A stretch of DNA of 43,596 nucleotides, taken from Vreelandella boliviensis LC1 (lineage in GTDB: Bacteria; Pseudomonadota; Gammaproteobacteria; Pseudomonadales; Halomonadaceae). Of the stretch, positions 25,583 through 35,648 are shown one piece after another; positions within the stretch are counted from its first letter, which is position 1, and each line of letters begins with the position of its first letter. The stretch covers positions 1,569,181 through 1,612,776 of the forward strand of contig NZ_JH393257.1 in assembly GCF_000236035.1 (NCBI RefSeq), read 5' to 3'. Made by a program: the position numbers and the translations under genes. The notes under the pieces are model-generated. The model was not told where the DNA came from. It searched no databases and saw nothing but the letters and a program-made list of their open reading frames with translations.

Positions 25583-25996
25583 TTAACGGTGAAACTGCTT
25601 TTCGCGCTCGGGCTGCCAATAAATAGCGTCGATACGCAGCCGTGTTTCGGTATTATTAGGTAGCGGCCATTCGATGATGTCGCCCACTTTGAGGCCGATC
25701 AATGCCGCACCAATGGGTGCCATGACCGAAATGCCGTCCGCTACGCTTTCCAGGGAGTGCGGGTAAACCAGGGTCCGAATCATCTTAAGCCCACGGGTGA
25801 GGTCGGTGAAACGAACCTGGCTATTCATGCTGACCACGTCATCCGGAATATCTTCTGGGTCGCAGACTTCGCCTCGCGATAACTCTTCCTCAAGTAGCTG
25901 AGCCACGGCCATGTCTTTAGCGGATGCATTGTCGATCAAGCGCTGGAGGCGTTCGGCATCAAGACGGTTAATAATAATAGCAGGACGTTGTCCCAT
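25583..25996 (-). CDS. rnk: Nucleoside diphosphate kinase regulator Rnk (GreA/GreB C-terminal fold)
   Basis: A 137-residue protein with an N-terminal short coiled coil (AERLQRLIDNASAKDMAVAQ) and a C-terminal GreA/B-type domain: SQVRFTDL near 60, then VMAPIGAALIGLKVGDIIEW near 92-111. Rnk binds RNA polymerase in the secondary channel without Gre activity and influences Ndk levels. AGGAGAG precedes the ATG. It follows gdhA on the same strand with a terminator between, so it has its own promoter. Confidence 0.88.
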   Translation of the reverse strand: MGQRPAIIINRLDAERLQRLIDNASAKDMAVAQLLEEELSRGEVCDPEDIPDDVVSMNSQVRFTDLTRGLKMIRTLVYPHSLESVADGISVMAPIGAALIGLKVGDIIEWPLPNNTETRLRIDAIYWQPEREKQFHR

Positions 25997-26033
25997 GATT
26001 ACTCTCCTTAGAAAGCAATAAGTTTAAACCAAT

Positions 26034-26067
26034 AAAAAAACAGCCCTTCCCAATAAAGGAAGGACTG
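26034..26067 (-). terminator. Intrinsic terminator of gdhA
   Basis: On the minus strand CAGTCCTTCC, a 7-base loop and GGAAGGGCTG (one mismatch) are followed by seven T, 40 bases after the gdhA stop. A textbook intrinsic terminator. Confidence 0.85.
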
Positions 26068-26107
26068 CGTACTTTTACAGTATAAGCGATGTATAAAATA
26101 AAGACGA

Positions 26108-27790
<1,683 letters not shown>

Positions 27791-28267
27791 TTAACTCAAC
27801 AGAAGCGTCTTATCGATCGCGATAAACTCGCTGGCCTCATTGATTAGTGACGCTGCAGTAAGCTGTGGGACACCATAAACTTCGACTCGTTTTGCATATT
27901 TCACACGGATTTTATTGGCCAGCAGATCAAAGTCGCCATCGCCGGATACCAGTACGATCACATCTGCCTGTTCGGCGTATTCAATGGCGTCGAGCGCGAT
28001 GCCCACGTCCCAATCGCCTTTTGCGGAGCCATCTGAACGCTGAATAAAAGGCTTCAGCTTTACCTCAAAACCAATCGCTCGGAGTATGTTTTGAAACTCT
28101 CGCTGCTTTTGGTCGCCTCTATCGATGGCGTAGCAGAACGCTTTCACCACCTTTCTGTTAGCGGTTGCCTGGGCCCAGAACTTGTTGTAATCAAAGTTGC
28201 GTCGATACGACTCTTTAACGGTGTAATAGACATTCTGGATATCGACAAATATCGCCACGCTGGTCAT
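27791..28267 (-). CDS. NYN-domain (LabA/DUF88) protein, predicted RNase
   Basis: A 158-residue PIN-like NYN domain. Acidic metal-binding residues stand in IFVDIQNV (residues 6-13), KGDWDVGIALDA near 83-94, and VLVSGDGDFDLL near 106-117, so the four Asp expected for nuclease activity are kept. The whole protein is the domain with no extra module. Known: members are predicted or shown to process RNA. A short AAGG lies above the ATG. It is a monocistronic gene, divergent from the MFS gene. Confidence 0.87.
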   Translation of the reverse strand: MTSVAIFVDIQNVYYTVKESYRRNFDYNKFWAQATANRKVVKAFCYAIDRGDQKQREFQNILRAIGFEVKLKPFIQRSDGSAKGDWDVGIALDAIEYAEQADVIVLVSGDGDFDLLANKIRVKYAKRVEVYGVPQLTAASLINEASEFIAIDKTLLLS

Positions 28268-28498
28268 AACAAGTAGCCTTTTTCTCGTTAGTCATCAGCT
28301 TAAACGGTTTGCGTGGATAAATGTATCTGCTTGCCATGAGGGTTATCGCCACAGCAATCCCGATAGCTTGCCGAACCAAGCCGTAAAGCGCCCCGTTCGT
28401 ATCCAATATCGACACCGTGATGTGCAGATAAGCAACGTGACCACTAGGCTAACAGGGGAATTTTCTTTTATGTCACACGCAGCCGAGGAGTATTTAGT

Positions 28499-29824
28499 AT
28501 GAGAACCTTGTCGAACATAGGGTTTGCCATCTTCGGTGCCGCGCTGGTCGCGATTAGTTACGGGCTGGCACGTTTTGCGTTTGGTCTGTTTGTGCCCTCC
28601 ATTAGCGCCGAGCTGGGTCTCACGCCGTACCTCATTGGTATCATCGGGGCACTGCCGTTTATTAGTTTCGTGCTGGCCACACTGGTAGCTCCGCTTGCCG
28701 CTGATCGACTCGGTGCGCGTAATCTGGCAATGCTTTCGGGTGGTTTTGGGGTGGCTGGTCTGGGGCTGATCAGCCAGGCCTCAGGCTCACTTGCGCTGGG
28801 TGTGGGGGTGTTTATCTGCGGTATCTGCACCGGTTTGATGATGCCCGCCCTCACCGCCGCGATGCAGGCGCTGGTGAGCCGGACGATGCACGGGCGTGTC
28901 AGTTCCATTATGAACGCAGGCACCAGCGTGGGGATTATCGTGGCAGTGCCGACGGTGGTGTTTCTTGCGGACGCGTGGCGGCTGACCTACACGATCTTTG
29001 CCGTTCTGACCGGTCTGGGGGTAGCGGCGGCGTGGTACTTCATTCCTTCAGTGTCACGGGTGATTCCCGCTAACGCGGCACCGCCGGCGCCCATCACCCG
29101 GTTGCAGTGGTCGCGGCTCATTCGGCTTACGTTATTCGCCTTCGCCATGGGCTTTGTGTCTGCCCCGTACTGGCTTTTCGCCCCCGACCTGGCGGTTACC
29201 CTGGGTGCGCTGCCCGCTAACCAAACCGGTTGGCTGTGGTTTGCGGTGGGTATTGCTGGGCTCGGCGGCGCCGTGGTGAGTGATTTAGCCGACCGCAATA
29301 ACCCGCCCATTACCCAGGCATTGATGCTGATGATGCTGTCTTCAAGCTTGGCATTGCTGGCCGCTAGCCCCAGTCAGTTGCCGCTGGCGATGTTTTCCGC
29401 GATGGTCTTTGGACTTGCCTATATGAGTTTAACGGGGCTGTATCTGATGACGGGTATTCGGCTATTGCCGGGGCGGCTATCAATGGGGCCAGTACTGCCG
29501 TTTATGGCCTGTGCACTTGGCCAGGCAGTGGGCTCTCCGGTGGTTGGTGTATTGGTTGATGGCGTTGGCTATGCGGAAGCGTTTTCGATCTTCTCCGTGG
29601 TGGGCATTCTGGTTGCGGTGCTATCGCCCATCTACCCAGGCCATATCGATTACTGGGCTGACTGGACAGACGAAACGGTGGAAGAAGCACCAGAAGAGCA
29701 GCCGATAGTGGAAGATACCGGCCTTCAGGCAGCTTATGACTACCAATTGCTGGATGAAAATGGTGAACCCATCGAAGCCAACGAGTCCATTGAACCCGAG
29801 GAAGAAGAGAAAGATGCGCCTTGA
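28499..29824 (+). CDS. YbfB/YjiJ-type MFS transporter
   Basis: A 441-residue major facilitator with 12 predicted helices: the first is FAIFGAALVAISYGLARFAF, typical of the YbfB/YjiJ group, and the loop between helices 2 and 3 has the APLAADRLGARN form of the MFS motif A. The last 60 residues are a soluble acidic tail (EEAPEEQP, then EPEEEEKDAP), unusual for the family but fitting a halophile. GAGGAG is upstream of the ATG. The first 37 codons are duplicated at 25016. The substrate is unknown. Confidence 0.87.
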   Translation: MRTLSNIGFAIFGAALVAISYGLARFAFGLFVPSISAELGLTPYLIGIIGALPFISFVLATLVAPLAADRLGARNLAMLSGGFGVAGLGLISQASGSLALGVGVFICGICTGLMMPALTAAMQALVSRTMHGRVSSIMNAGTSVGIIVAVPTVVFLADAWRLTYTIFAVLTGLGVAAAWYFIPSVSRVIPANAAPPAPITRLQWSRLIRLTLFAFAMGFVSAPYWLFAPDLAVTLGALPANQTGWLWFAVGIAGLGGAVVSDLADRNNPPITQALMLMMLSSSLALLAASPSQLPLAMFSAMVFGLAYMSLTGLYLMTGIRLLPGRLSMGPVLPFMACALGQAVGSPVVGVLVDGVGYAEAFSIFSVVGILVAVLSPIYPGHIDYWADWTDETVEEAPEEQPIVEDTGLQAAYDYQLLDENGEPIEANESIEPEEEEKDAP

Positions 29825-29845
29825 ATGTTGTGTTGTAGGTCGCAT

Positions 29846-29875
29846 GAAAAAAATAGCGAGCGATTTCGATTGCTC
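29846..29875. terminator. UUCG-loop hairpin with adjoining A run
   Basis: GAGCGAT, a TTCG tetraloop and ATTGCTC form a 7-bp stem (one G-T pair) 30 bp after the MFS stop. The A run sits on the 5' side, so as an intrinsic terminator it is better suited to the minus strand; for the MFS gene it may only protect the 3' end. Confidence 0.35.
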
Positions 29876-30011
29876 TGCGTGACGGAAAAGTCGGCGCTGA
29901 AAAGTTTTGTACAACCGATGGTAGCTTTTGTATGAGTTTTTGGTTTTTAATGCGATTATATATTTACCTATGCGAACCATCGTCGTTCCAAGATAAAAGG
30001 TGCTCTAACTC

Positions 30012-32156
30012 ATGACTTCCACAAGCTCGCCATTGGAGCAACCAGAAGCGCTATCGTCTGCTCTTTTCCCCCGCACCGTGTACCTGGCTGGAAACGACCC
30101 TGAAGCGACGCGCCGAGAGATTGAGGCCTGCTTCACTGCCACTTTCGACCGTTATGAGTCGTTGTTCACGACGCTCGTGAGTGAAGAGGCTTACTTGCGT
30201 AAGTCTATTTCGCTCAGGCATCCGCTAATTTTCTACCTGGGGCATACCGCCACATTTTTCGTCAACAAGCTGGTGTTGGCAAAGCTATTGCCTGCGCGGA
30301 TAGACCCCAACATGGAGTCTATTTTCGCCGTGGGCGTTGATGAAATGAGCTGGGATGATCTCAACGAAGCTCACTATTCGTGGCCGTCGGTTAGCGAGGT
30401 GATGGAGTACCGTGCCAAGGTGCGCTCGGCGGTGCTCAATCTGATCCGTGAGCTGCCCGTGTCACTGCCTATTGGCTGGGACAGCCCGTTCTGGCCTATC
30501 GTCATGGGCATCGAACACGAGCGCATTCATCTTGAAACGTCGTCGGTGTTGATTCGCCAGCAGTCGCTTGAACTGGTGACACCGCAGCCTGCCTGGGCGC
30601 CCATTCGCACGACCGGTGAGCCGCCGGAAAATACGCTGGTAACGGTTCCCCAAGGCGAGGTAACGCTGGGTAAGTCGTTTGACGACCCGTGGTACGGGTG
30701 GGACAACGAGTACGGCCATCATCGCGCCGACGTTGAAGAGTTTAAAGCCAGTCAGTTTCTGGTCAGCAATAGCGAGTTTCTCGAATTCGTCGAAGCCGGT
30801 GGCTACTTAACCGATGCTTACTGGTCGGAAGAGGGGCTGGGCTGGCGCAAATTTGCCAAGGCGAGCCATCCCACCTTTTGGGTGTGGAAGAATGAATGGT
30901 TCCTGCGCTTGATGACCGAAGAGGTAGAGATGCCCTGGGATTGGCCGGTGGAGGTCAACTTCCACGAGGCTAAAGCCTTCTGTCACTGGAAAAGCCAGCA
31001 GACGGGGCAGCCTGTGCGTATGCCAACGGAAGATGAGTGGCATCGCCTAGCGGAGGAGGCGGGTGTCTCCGAACTTGAAAGTGATCAACCGGCCAACGCT
31101 AACCTGCACTTGGATCATGGCGCCTCTTCGTGCCCGGTCACGCGCTTCCAGCACGGCCAGTGGTTCGATGTGGTGGGCAATGTATGGCAGTGGGTGGAAA
31201 CACCGACTTACCCGTTCCCAGGTTTTGACGTGCATCCACTCTATGATGACTTTACCACCCCTACTTTCGACAACCAGCACAACCTGATCAAGGGTGGCTC
31301 CTGGATCTCCTGCGGCAACGAAACCCGCCTTAGCGCACGCTATGCATTTCGCCGCCACTTCTTCCAGCATGCGGGATTCCGCTATGTGGTTTCGGATGCC
31401 GAAGTCACGCTGCCCAGCGCTTATTACGAAAGCAATGCGCGTATGGCGGAGTACGCAGAGTTTCATTACGGCGACGAATGGTTTGGCGTTGCCAATTTCC
31501 CTCAAGCATTGGCCAACAAGGCGCTAGCCGCCATGGCCGGTCGTGACAAGAAACGCGCCCTGGATTTAGGCTGTGCCAGCGGGCGCGGCAGCTTCGAGCT
31601 GGCCCGTGAATTTGCGCATGTGGATGGCGTGGACTTTTCGGCTAACTTTATCCGCCAGGGCGTAGAAATGGCGGAGCAGAAAGTGCTGCGTTATACCCGC
31701 ACCGAAGAGGGCGAGCTGATCAGCTACCAGGAGCGCACCCTGGCAAGCCTGGGCCTTGAGGAAACTGCCGGTCGCGTTAGCTTTCATCAGGGCGATGCGT
31801 GCAACCTCAAGCCGCAGTTCAGCGATTATGACTTAGTGCTGGCCGCGAACCTGATCGATCGGCTGTATAAGCCTGCCCAGTTCCTGCAAACCATTCATCA
31901 GCGTATCAATGCCGGTGGCGTCCTGATGATTGCATCGCCGTATACCTGGCTGGAAGAGTACACGCCGGTGGAGGAGTGGATCGGTGGGTTCAAGAAAAAC
32001 GGTGAAAACTTCAGCACCCTGGATGGCCTGAAGGAGCTGCTGGAGCCCCACTTCAAGATGATCAGCGAGCCTGAAAAAGTGCCCTTTGTGATCCGTGAGA
32101 CAATGCATAAATATCAGCATAGCCTCTCGGAAGTCACGCTGTGGGAGCGTCGTTAA
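30012..32156 (+). CDS. ovoA: OvoA: 5-histidylcysteine sulfoxide synthase / 4-thiohistidine N-methyltransferase
   Basis: A 714-residue three-domain protein. The DinB-like domain (about residues 25-185) carries iron ligands H78 and the HERIHLE motif (H169, H173). The FGE-sulfatase domain (205-440) ends GGSWISCGNETRLSARYAFR and GFRYV. The SAM methyltransferase domain (475-714) has ALDLGCASGRG near 515. Length and order match OvoA, which joins His and Cys through C5 oxidation and methylates the thiohistidine in ovothiol A, a redox-active antioxidant thiol. The PLP lyase OvoB is not nearby. An AT-rich leader precedes the gene. Its 3' end overlaps the convergent ADP-ribosylglycohydrolase gene by 23 bp. 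EgtB is excluded by the methyltransferase domain. Confidence 0.93.
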   Translation: MTSTSSPLEQPEALSSALFPRTVYLAGNDPEATRREIEACFTATFDRYESLFTTLVSEEAYLRKSISLRHPLIFYLGHTATFFVNKLVLAKLLPARIDPNMESIFAVGVDEMSWDDLNEAHYSWPSVSEVMEYRAKVRSAVLNLIRELPVSLPIGWDSPFWPIVMGIEHERIHLETSSVLIRQQSLELVTPQPAWAPIRTTGEPPENTLVTVPQGEVTLGKSFDDPWYGWDNEYGHHRADVEEFKASQFLVSNSEFLEFVEAGGYLTDAYWSEEGLGWRKFAKASHPTFWVWKNEWFLRLMTEEVEMPWDWPVEVNFHEAKAFCHWKSQQTGQPVRMPTEDEWHRLAEEAGVSELESDQPANANLHLDHGASSCPVTRFQHGQWFDVVGNVWQWVETPTYPFPGFDVHPLYDDFTTPTFDNQHNLIKGGSWISCGNETRLSARYAFRRHFFQHAGFRYVVSDAEVTLPSAYYESNARMAEYAEFHYGDEWFGVANFPQALANKALAAMAGRDKKRALDLGCASGRGSFELAREFAHVDGVDFSANFIRQGVEMAEQKVLRYTRTEEGELISYQERTLASLGLEETAGRVSFHQGDACNLKPQFSDYDLVLAANLIDRLYKPAQFLQTIHQRINAGGVLMIASPYTWLEEYTPVEEWIGGFKKNGENFSTLDGLKELLEPHFKMISEPEKVPFVIRETMHKYQHSLSEVTLWERR

Positions 32157-33234
32157 AAGTCAGACGCTCAATGGCCCGGTTAATCGACGAGTGTTCGGTT
32201 AACCGGGCAAACAGGTTGCCAGCCTCCTGGCCATTGATTAAGCCCAGCAAGACGCCCAGTACGGCGCCTCTGTGCACACTGTCGCCGCCAACTTCTGCGT
32301 TGATCTGTAACGCGCGCAGTGGTTGCTTATGGTACTTGCAGGCAAGATATAGCACCGCAGGCCACGCGTCGGTAATGTAGCAAGCGGTAGATAGCGCTTT
32401 CCCTATCACCTCACGCTCGGGGCGATTGCTTTCCACCAGCTTCGATAAGTCCCGACGGGATAAGCCACGTGCTGCCTTCAGCAGCAGTTCCTGCACATGA
32501 GTATCGTCATCGCGGAACATGAGCGCGTCGATCAGCTCAACGTAGGCATCGCAAACGTCCGCGAGAAAGTTGTCCGGATGGGTCAATGCCAGGTGGTTGC
32601 GGCAAAGCTTGCGGGTATCGGCCAGCGAAGTACCTCGTAAGCGTTCGCCAATCGCCAAGGGGGCAATGGTGGTCAAGCCGCCAATGGACGGCGTGTCGTG
32701 GGTGACTGCGCCGCATTTATGTGGAGGCTGGCCTTTTTCGAGGTTAGCGAAAAAGCCGCGATGGTAAGACTCTGCGTAGGTATCCGGATGGGCTGGTATC
32801 TCTGCGGTCATGAGGCGGATGTAGGCTTTTAGGAAGGTGTCACGGTCGTAGTGTTTATCAGGCCCGTTCATCGTTTGCATCAGGGTTAACGCACAATAGG
32901 CGTTAAGGGTGTTATCCCCTGGCTGCATGCCTTGGTGGTAATGAACGTTAGAACGATTCCAGTACGACTGCTTTCCCTTAAGAATCACATTGCCGACGAT
33001 TTCGCGCGGTGCATGGCTGTCAGCGCGTTTGCGCCCACCGGCGCTGGTGGAATGCAGGGACATAATCGATGACGGATGAAACTCAGGTGGCGCTTCAAAC
33101 TTTGTTATCCCGTTTGGAAACGCGCGGTCGATATCGTGGACGTTGTAGAACCAATGCACGGGCATCGCCAGTGAATCACCAATAAACAGGTTTTTAAGCG
33201 CGGCAACAGATCTGGAGTGCACAGGCTCATTCAT
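32134..33234 (-). CDS. ADP-ribosylglycohydrolase-family protein with altered metal motif
   Basis: A 366-residue DraG/ARH-like all-helical protein: IGDSLAMPVHWFY near residue 18, PGDNTLNAYCALTLM near 105, TPSIGG near 187, and NAEVGGDSVHRGAVLGVLLG near 313. In DraG enzymes the last motif is GGDTD(T/S), supplying Mg ligands; here the Thr-Asp part is replaced (GDSVH), so ADP-ribose hydrolase activity is doubtful or uses other ligands. No ribosome site stands out above the ATG. Its end overlaps ovoA tail to tail by 23 bp. Related proteins act on ADP-ribosyl groups or act as crystallin-like paralogs; the role here is unknown. Confidence 0.78.
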   Translation of the reverse strand: MNEPVHSRSVAALKNLFIGDSLAMPVHWFYNVHDIDRAFPNGITKFEAPPEFHPSSIMSLHSTSAGGRKRADSHAPREIVGNVILKGKQSYWNRSNVHYHQGMQPGDNTLNAYCALTLMQTMNGPDKHYDRDTFLKAYIRLMTAEIPAHPDTYAESYHRGFFANLEKGQPPHKCGAVTHDTPSIGGLTTIAPLAIGERLRGTSLADTRKLCRNHLALTHPDNFLADVCDAYVELIDALMFRDDDTHVQELLLKAARGLSRRDLSKLVESNRPEREVIGKALSTACYITDAWPAVLYLACKYHKQPLRALQINAEVGGDSVHRGAVLGVLLGLINGQEAGNLFARLTEHSSINRAIERLTFNDAPTA

Positions 33235-33433
33235 GGATCTGATCCTTTTGGTTGGTTTCCCTATCTTATGGTGAATCTCCAGATTAGCGAATGGTTGGGG
33301 ATCAACGCTGAATCACAAAGGAAGATAGGGCTATGCCAAGGCCATAGATTTTATTTGGGCCTCTACTTGGCGTTCAGTGGTTGATCAAACCCTTGGTTAG
33401 AGAGCCTTTCCTCAACGTAATGAGTACAAGTCA

Positions 33434-33907
33434 CTACACCGAGGGACGGCGCATCACGGTCATCAACACACCCGCGCCGATCAAGCTACTCGCACCGCAG
33501 CGGTGTAGTAGCCTACGAAGCTTGGCGGTCATCAGTTTCCGGCTAGTGGTTGACAGCAGTGTATAGCCGAGATCAGAGATGACACCCATCACAAGAAAGG
33601 TGGTAAACAGAATCGCCAACTGGGGCGCCAAGGGCTGGGACTGGTTAATAAACTGTGGCATAAAGGCCATAAAGAACAGAATGCTTTTGGGGTTTAAGAG
33701 TGTCACCCAAAAGGCCTTTGCAGTGCCTTGCTTGATATTGGCGCCAGAGGCTTCCAGGTCGTTCAGTTGGCCGGATTCACGCCACATTTTGATGCCAAGG
33801 TAAAGTAGATAGACAACCCCTAGCCATTTAACGATGGCGAATAGCTCCGCCGACGCCATCAGCAGGGCGTCTACGCCTGCAAACGATAGCCAAAGCTCAA
33901 TCGACAT
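33434..33907 (-). CDS. LysE/RhtB-family exporter with in-frame N-terminal deletion
   Basis: A 157-residue frame against about 205 for the family. It begins as a normal RhtB-type protein (MSIELWLSF) but goes directly to the segment that follows the second helix (SAELFAIVKWLGVVYLLYLG), then continues normally through LLNPKSILFFMAFMPQFI to the C-terminus. The missing stretch, about 45-50 residues, includes the SPGP-like signature and helices 1-2. The reading frame is intact, so it may be expressed, but topology would be wrong. Likely a decayed amino-acid exporter. Confidence 0.75.
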   Translation of the reverse strand: MSIELWLSFAGVDALLMASAELFAIVKWLGVVYLLYLGIKMWRESGQLNDLEASGANIKQGTAKAFWVTLLNPKSILFFMAFMPQFINQSQPLAPQLAILFTTFLVMGVISDLGYTLLSTTSRKLMTAKLRRLLHRCGASSLIGAGVLMTVMRRPSV

Positions 33908-34104
33908 GGCGTTAATCTTCCTGTTGTTGAATGATTAATTAAAGCTCGCTATGTAGTTGTAAGCCCTGTAGCAATGCGTGGCAATTCTACGCGCTGATTT
34001 TCTGCCCTATTCATTGAGATAATGCTTCGCTTTTTACACTGGAGCATCTTGATGTGACACGCCCTCTGAAGGCTAACCGATGCCACCGATTATTCGATAA
34101 CCCG

Positions 34105-34185
34105 CAATTGGACGCTTAGTTTTCCATCAATTGGACGCTGGTATAACCATCAATTGGACGCTAAAATAATCCACAATTGGACGCT
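34105..34185. repeat. Four 12-bp direct repeats with exact 23-bp period
   Basis: CAATTGGACGCT occurs without any mismatch at 34105, 34128, 34151 and 34174, separated by three different 11-bp AT-rich spacers; two of the spacers end in CCAT. The last copy ends 14 bp before the start codon of the DUF4143 ATPase gene. The array is iteron-like. It may be an operator array for the adjacent gene, or the multiple-repeat end of a lost IS21-type element, although no istA/istB is present. Confidence 0.9.
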
Positions 34186-34199
34186 GCCAGAGACAAACT

Positions 34200-35438
34200 A
34201 TGGATAACACTTATCTACCCCGGTTAATTCGTGATCGAGTGGTCGAATCGCTCGCCGATACGCCGGTGGTGTGTTTGCTAGGGCCTAGGCAAGTAGGTAA
34301 AACAACGCTCGCGCAACGCATAGACCCTGAGCGCGCATACTTGAACCTAGATGACCCGACGTTGCTGGCGGCCGCGCAGCAGGATCCGTTGGGGTTTATC
34401 GAGAGCCTGCCAGCGCGCAGCACGTTGGATGAAGTGCAGCGCGCTCCCGAGCTGCTACTGGCGATCAAATCAGTGGTGGATCGCGACCGCCAGCCGGGAC
34501 GTTTTCTGCTGACCGGATCTGCCAATTTGTTACTGCTACCCAAAGCTCAGGACTCTTTAGCAGGCCGTATGGAGGTTATTTACCTACACCCACTGGCCGA
34601 GCAGGAGAAACGTGTCAGTGAATCGACCTTGCTGGCCACGCTAATAGAGGGGCAATTAGTGCCTAGGATAGTGCCAGAGAACAGGCCGCTGCCCGCCACG
34701 CCAAACGTTATCTGTCAGGGTGGCTATCCCGAGCCCAACCGGCGAGCGCCCAATCGGGCTCGACAGTGGTATCGCCAATACCTCAATGCGATCATTCAGC
34801 GTGATGTGAAAGATATCGCGGCTATTCAAGATGAGGAGGGCATGCTGCGGCTGATAGAACTGCTCGCTTATCGAACCGCCAGCCTGCTCAACGTGAGTAC
34901 CTTGAGCAAAGAGCTAGGGCTTGAGCGCGGCACGGTCAGCAAATACCTGAGTATTCTTGAGCGCCTTTTTCTGATTCGTCAGCTACCCGCTTGGCATCGC
35001 AACCAAGCGAAGAGGCTGATCAAAAGTCCTAAGCTACACTTGGTCGATACCGGGCTTGCGGCTGCTCTAGGGCGGCTATCACCAAAGCAGTGGTTGACGG
35101 AAGCGGAGCGTTTTGGCGCCCTGCTGGAAACCCATGTGGTTGAGCAGCTCATGGCCCAAGCCTCTTGGATCGAACCGGAGCTGCGCTTTTCTCACTACCG
35201 CGATAAAGATCAAGTTGAGGTGGATCTCATCATTGAGCGTGGGCAGGCGCTTTGGGGGGTCGAAGTTAAGCGCTCTGCCACCGTGCAGGCCAAGGATGCC
35301 GCAGGGCTTGCTCGACTCGCAGATCAAGCGGGTGAGCAGTTTCGAGGTGGCATGTTGATTTATACCGGGCGTCACTGTGTAAAGCTGAAAGTACCCGGTT
35401 GCTTTGCTGTGCCTATCAGCATGTTGTGGGGGGAGTAG
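34200..35438 (+). CDS. AAA ATPase with DUF4143 domain
   Basis: A 412-residue protein: Walker A in LLGPRQVGKTTLAQ (near residue 32), Walker B in STLDEVQRAPELL (near 75), sensor motif LLTGSANLLLL near 103, then a winged-helix segment LSKELGLERGTVSKYLSILE near 235 and the DUF4143 C-terminus with DQVEVDLIIERG...GVEVK near 335-360, which has the E-(V)D-ExK order of PD-(D/E)xK nucleases. The family is widespread, patchy and of unknown function. No ribosome site is evident; the repeat array sits directly in front. It is single and flanked by a decayed exporter, so recent transfer is plausible. Confidence 0.87.
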   Translation: MDNTYLPRLIRDRVVESLADTPVVCLLGPRQVGKTTLAQRIDPERAYLNLDDPTLLAAAQQDPLGFIESLPARSTLDEVQRAPELLLAIKSVVDRDRQPGRFLLTGSANLLLLPKAQDSLAGRMEVIYLHPLAEQEKRVSESTLLATLIEGQLVPRIVPENRPLPATPNVICQGGYPEPNRRAPNRARQWYRQYLNAIIQRDVKDIAAIQDEEGMLRLIELLAYRTASLLNVSTLSKELGLERGTVSKYLSILERLFLIRQLPAWHRNQAKRLIKSPKLHLVDTGLAAALGRLSPKQWLTEAERFGALLETHVVEQLMAQASWIEPELRFSHYRDKDQVEVDLIIERGQALWGVEVKRSATVQAKDAAGLARLADQAGEQFRGGMLIYTGRHCVKLKVPGCFAVPISMLWGE

Positions 35439-35493
35439 GGCAAATAGCTTGCTTTGTTGCGGTTTTGTAACCAAGAAAAAATGAATACGCGCT

Positions 35494-35616
35494 TTAGCTG
35501 GTCAACCCCGCTACTCCCATCACAAATTTAAGCCCCAACGAAATCAGCAATAGAACACCCACACTCGAAAGCCAGATAGTGACTAACCAGCCCAGGCGCT
35601 TGGCGAGAGGTTTCAT
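35494..35616 (-). CDS. DUF2474 small subunit of the cyanide-insensitive oxidase
   Basis: A 40-residue single-helix membrane protein: basic start MKPLAKRLGW, hydrophobic segment at about 10-34, ending AGLTS. The ATG has GAGGAG upstream. It follows cioB by 32 bp on the same strand. Members of DUF2474 accompany CioAB in the way that CydX accompanies CydAB, stabilising the haem-containing core. The size and position make the assignment good despite the short length. Confidence 0.82.
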   Translation of the reverse strand: MKPLAKRLGWLVTIWLSSVGVLLLISLGLKFVMGVAGLTS

Positions 35617-35648
35617 TGCCTTACTCCTCAATACGGGGGGTGATGGTG

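Noticed and set aside
30012..32156. EgtB (ergothioneine synthase) as the identity of the sulfoxide synthase
   Set aside because: The C-terminal methyltransferase domain and total length of 714 residues fit OvoA; EgtB is about 430 residues and is paired with EgtD.
34105..34185. CRISPR-like repeat-spacer pattern
   Set aside because: Repeats of 12 bp with 11-bp spacers are far too short for CRISPR, there are only four, and no cas gene is present.
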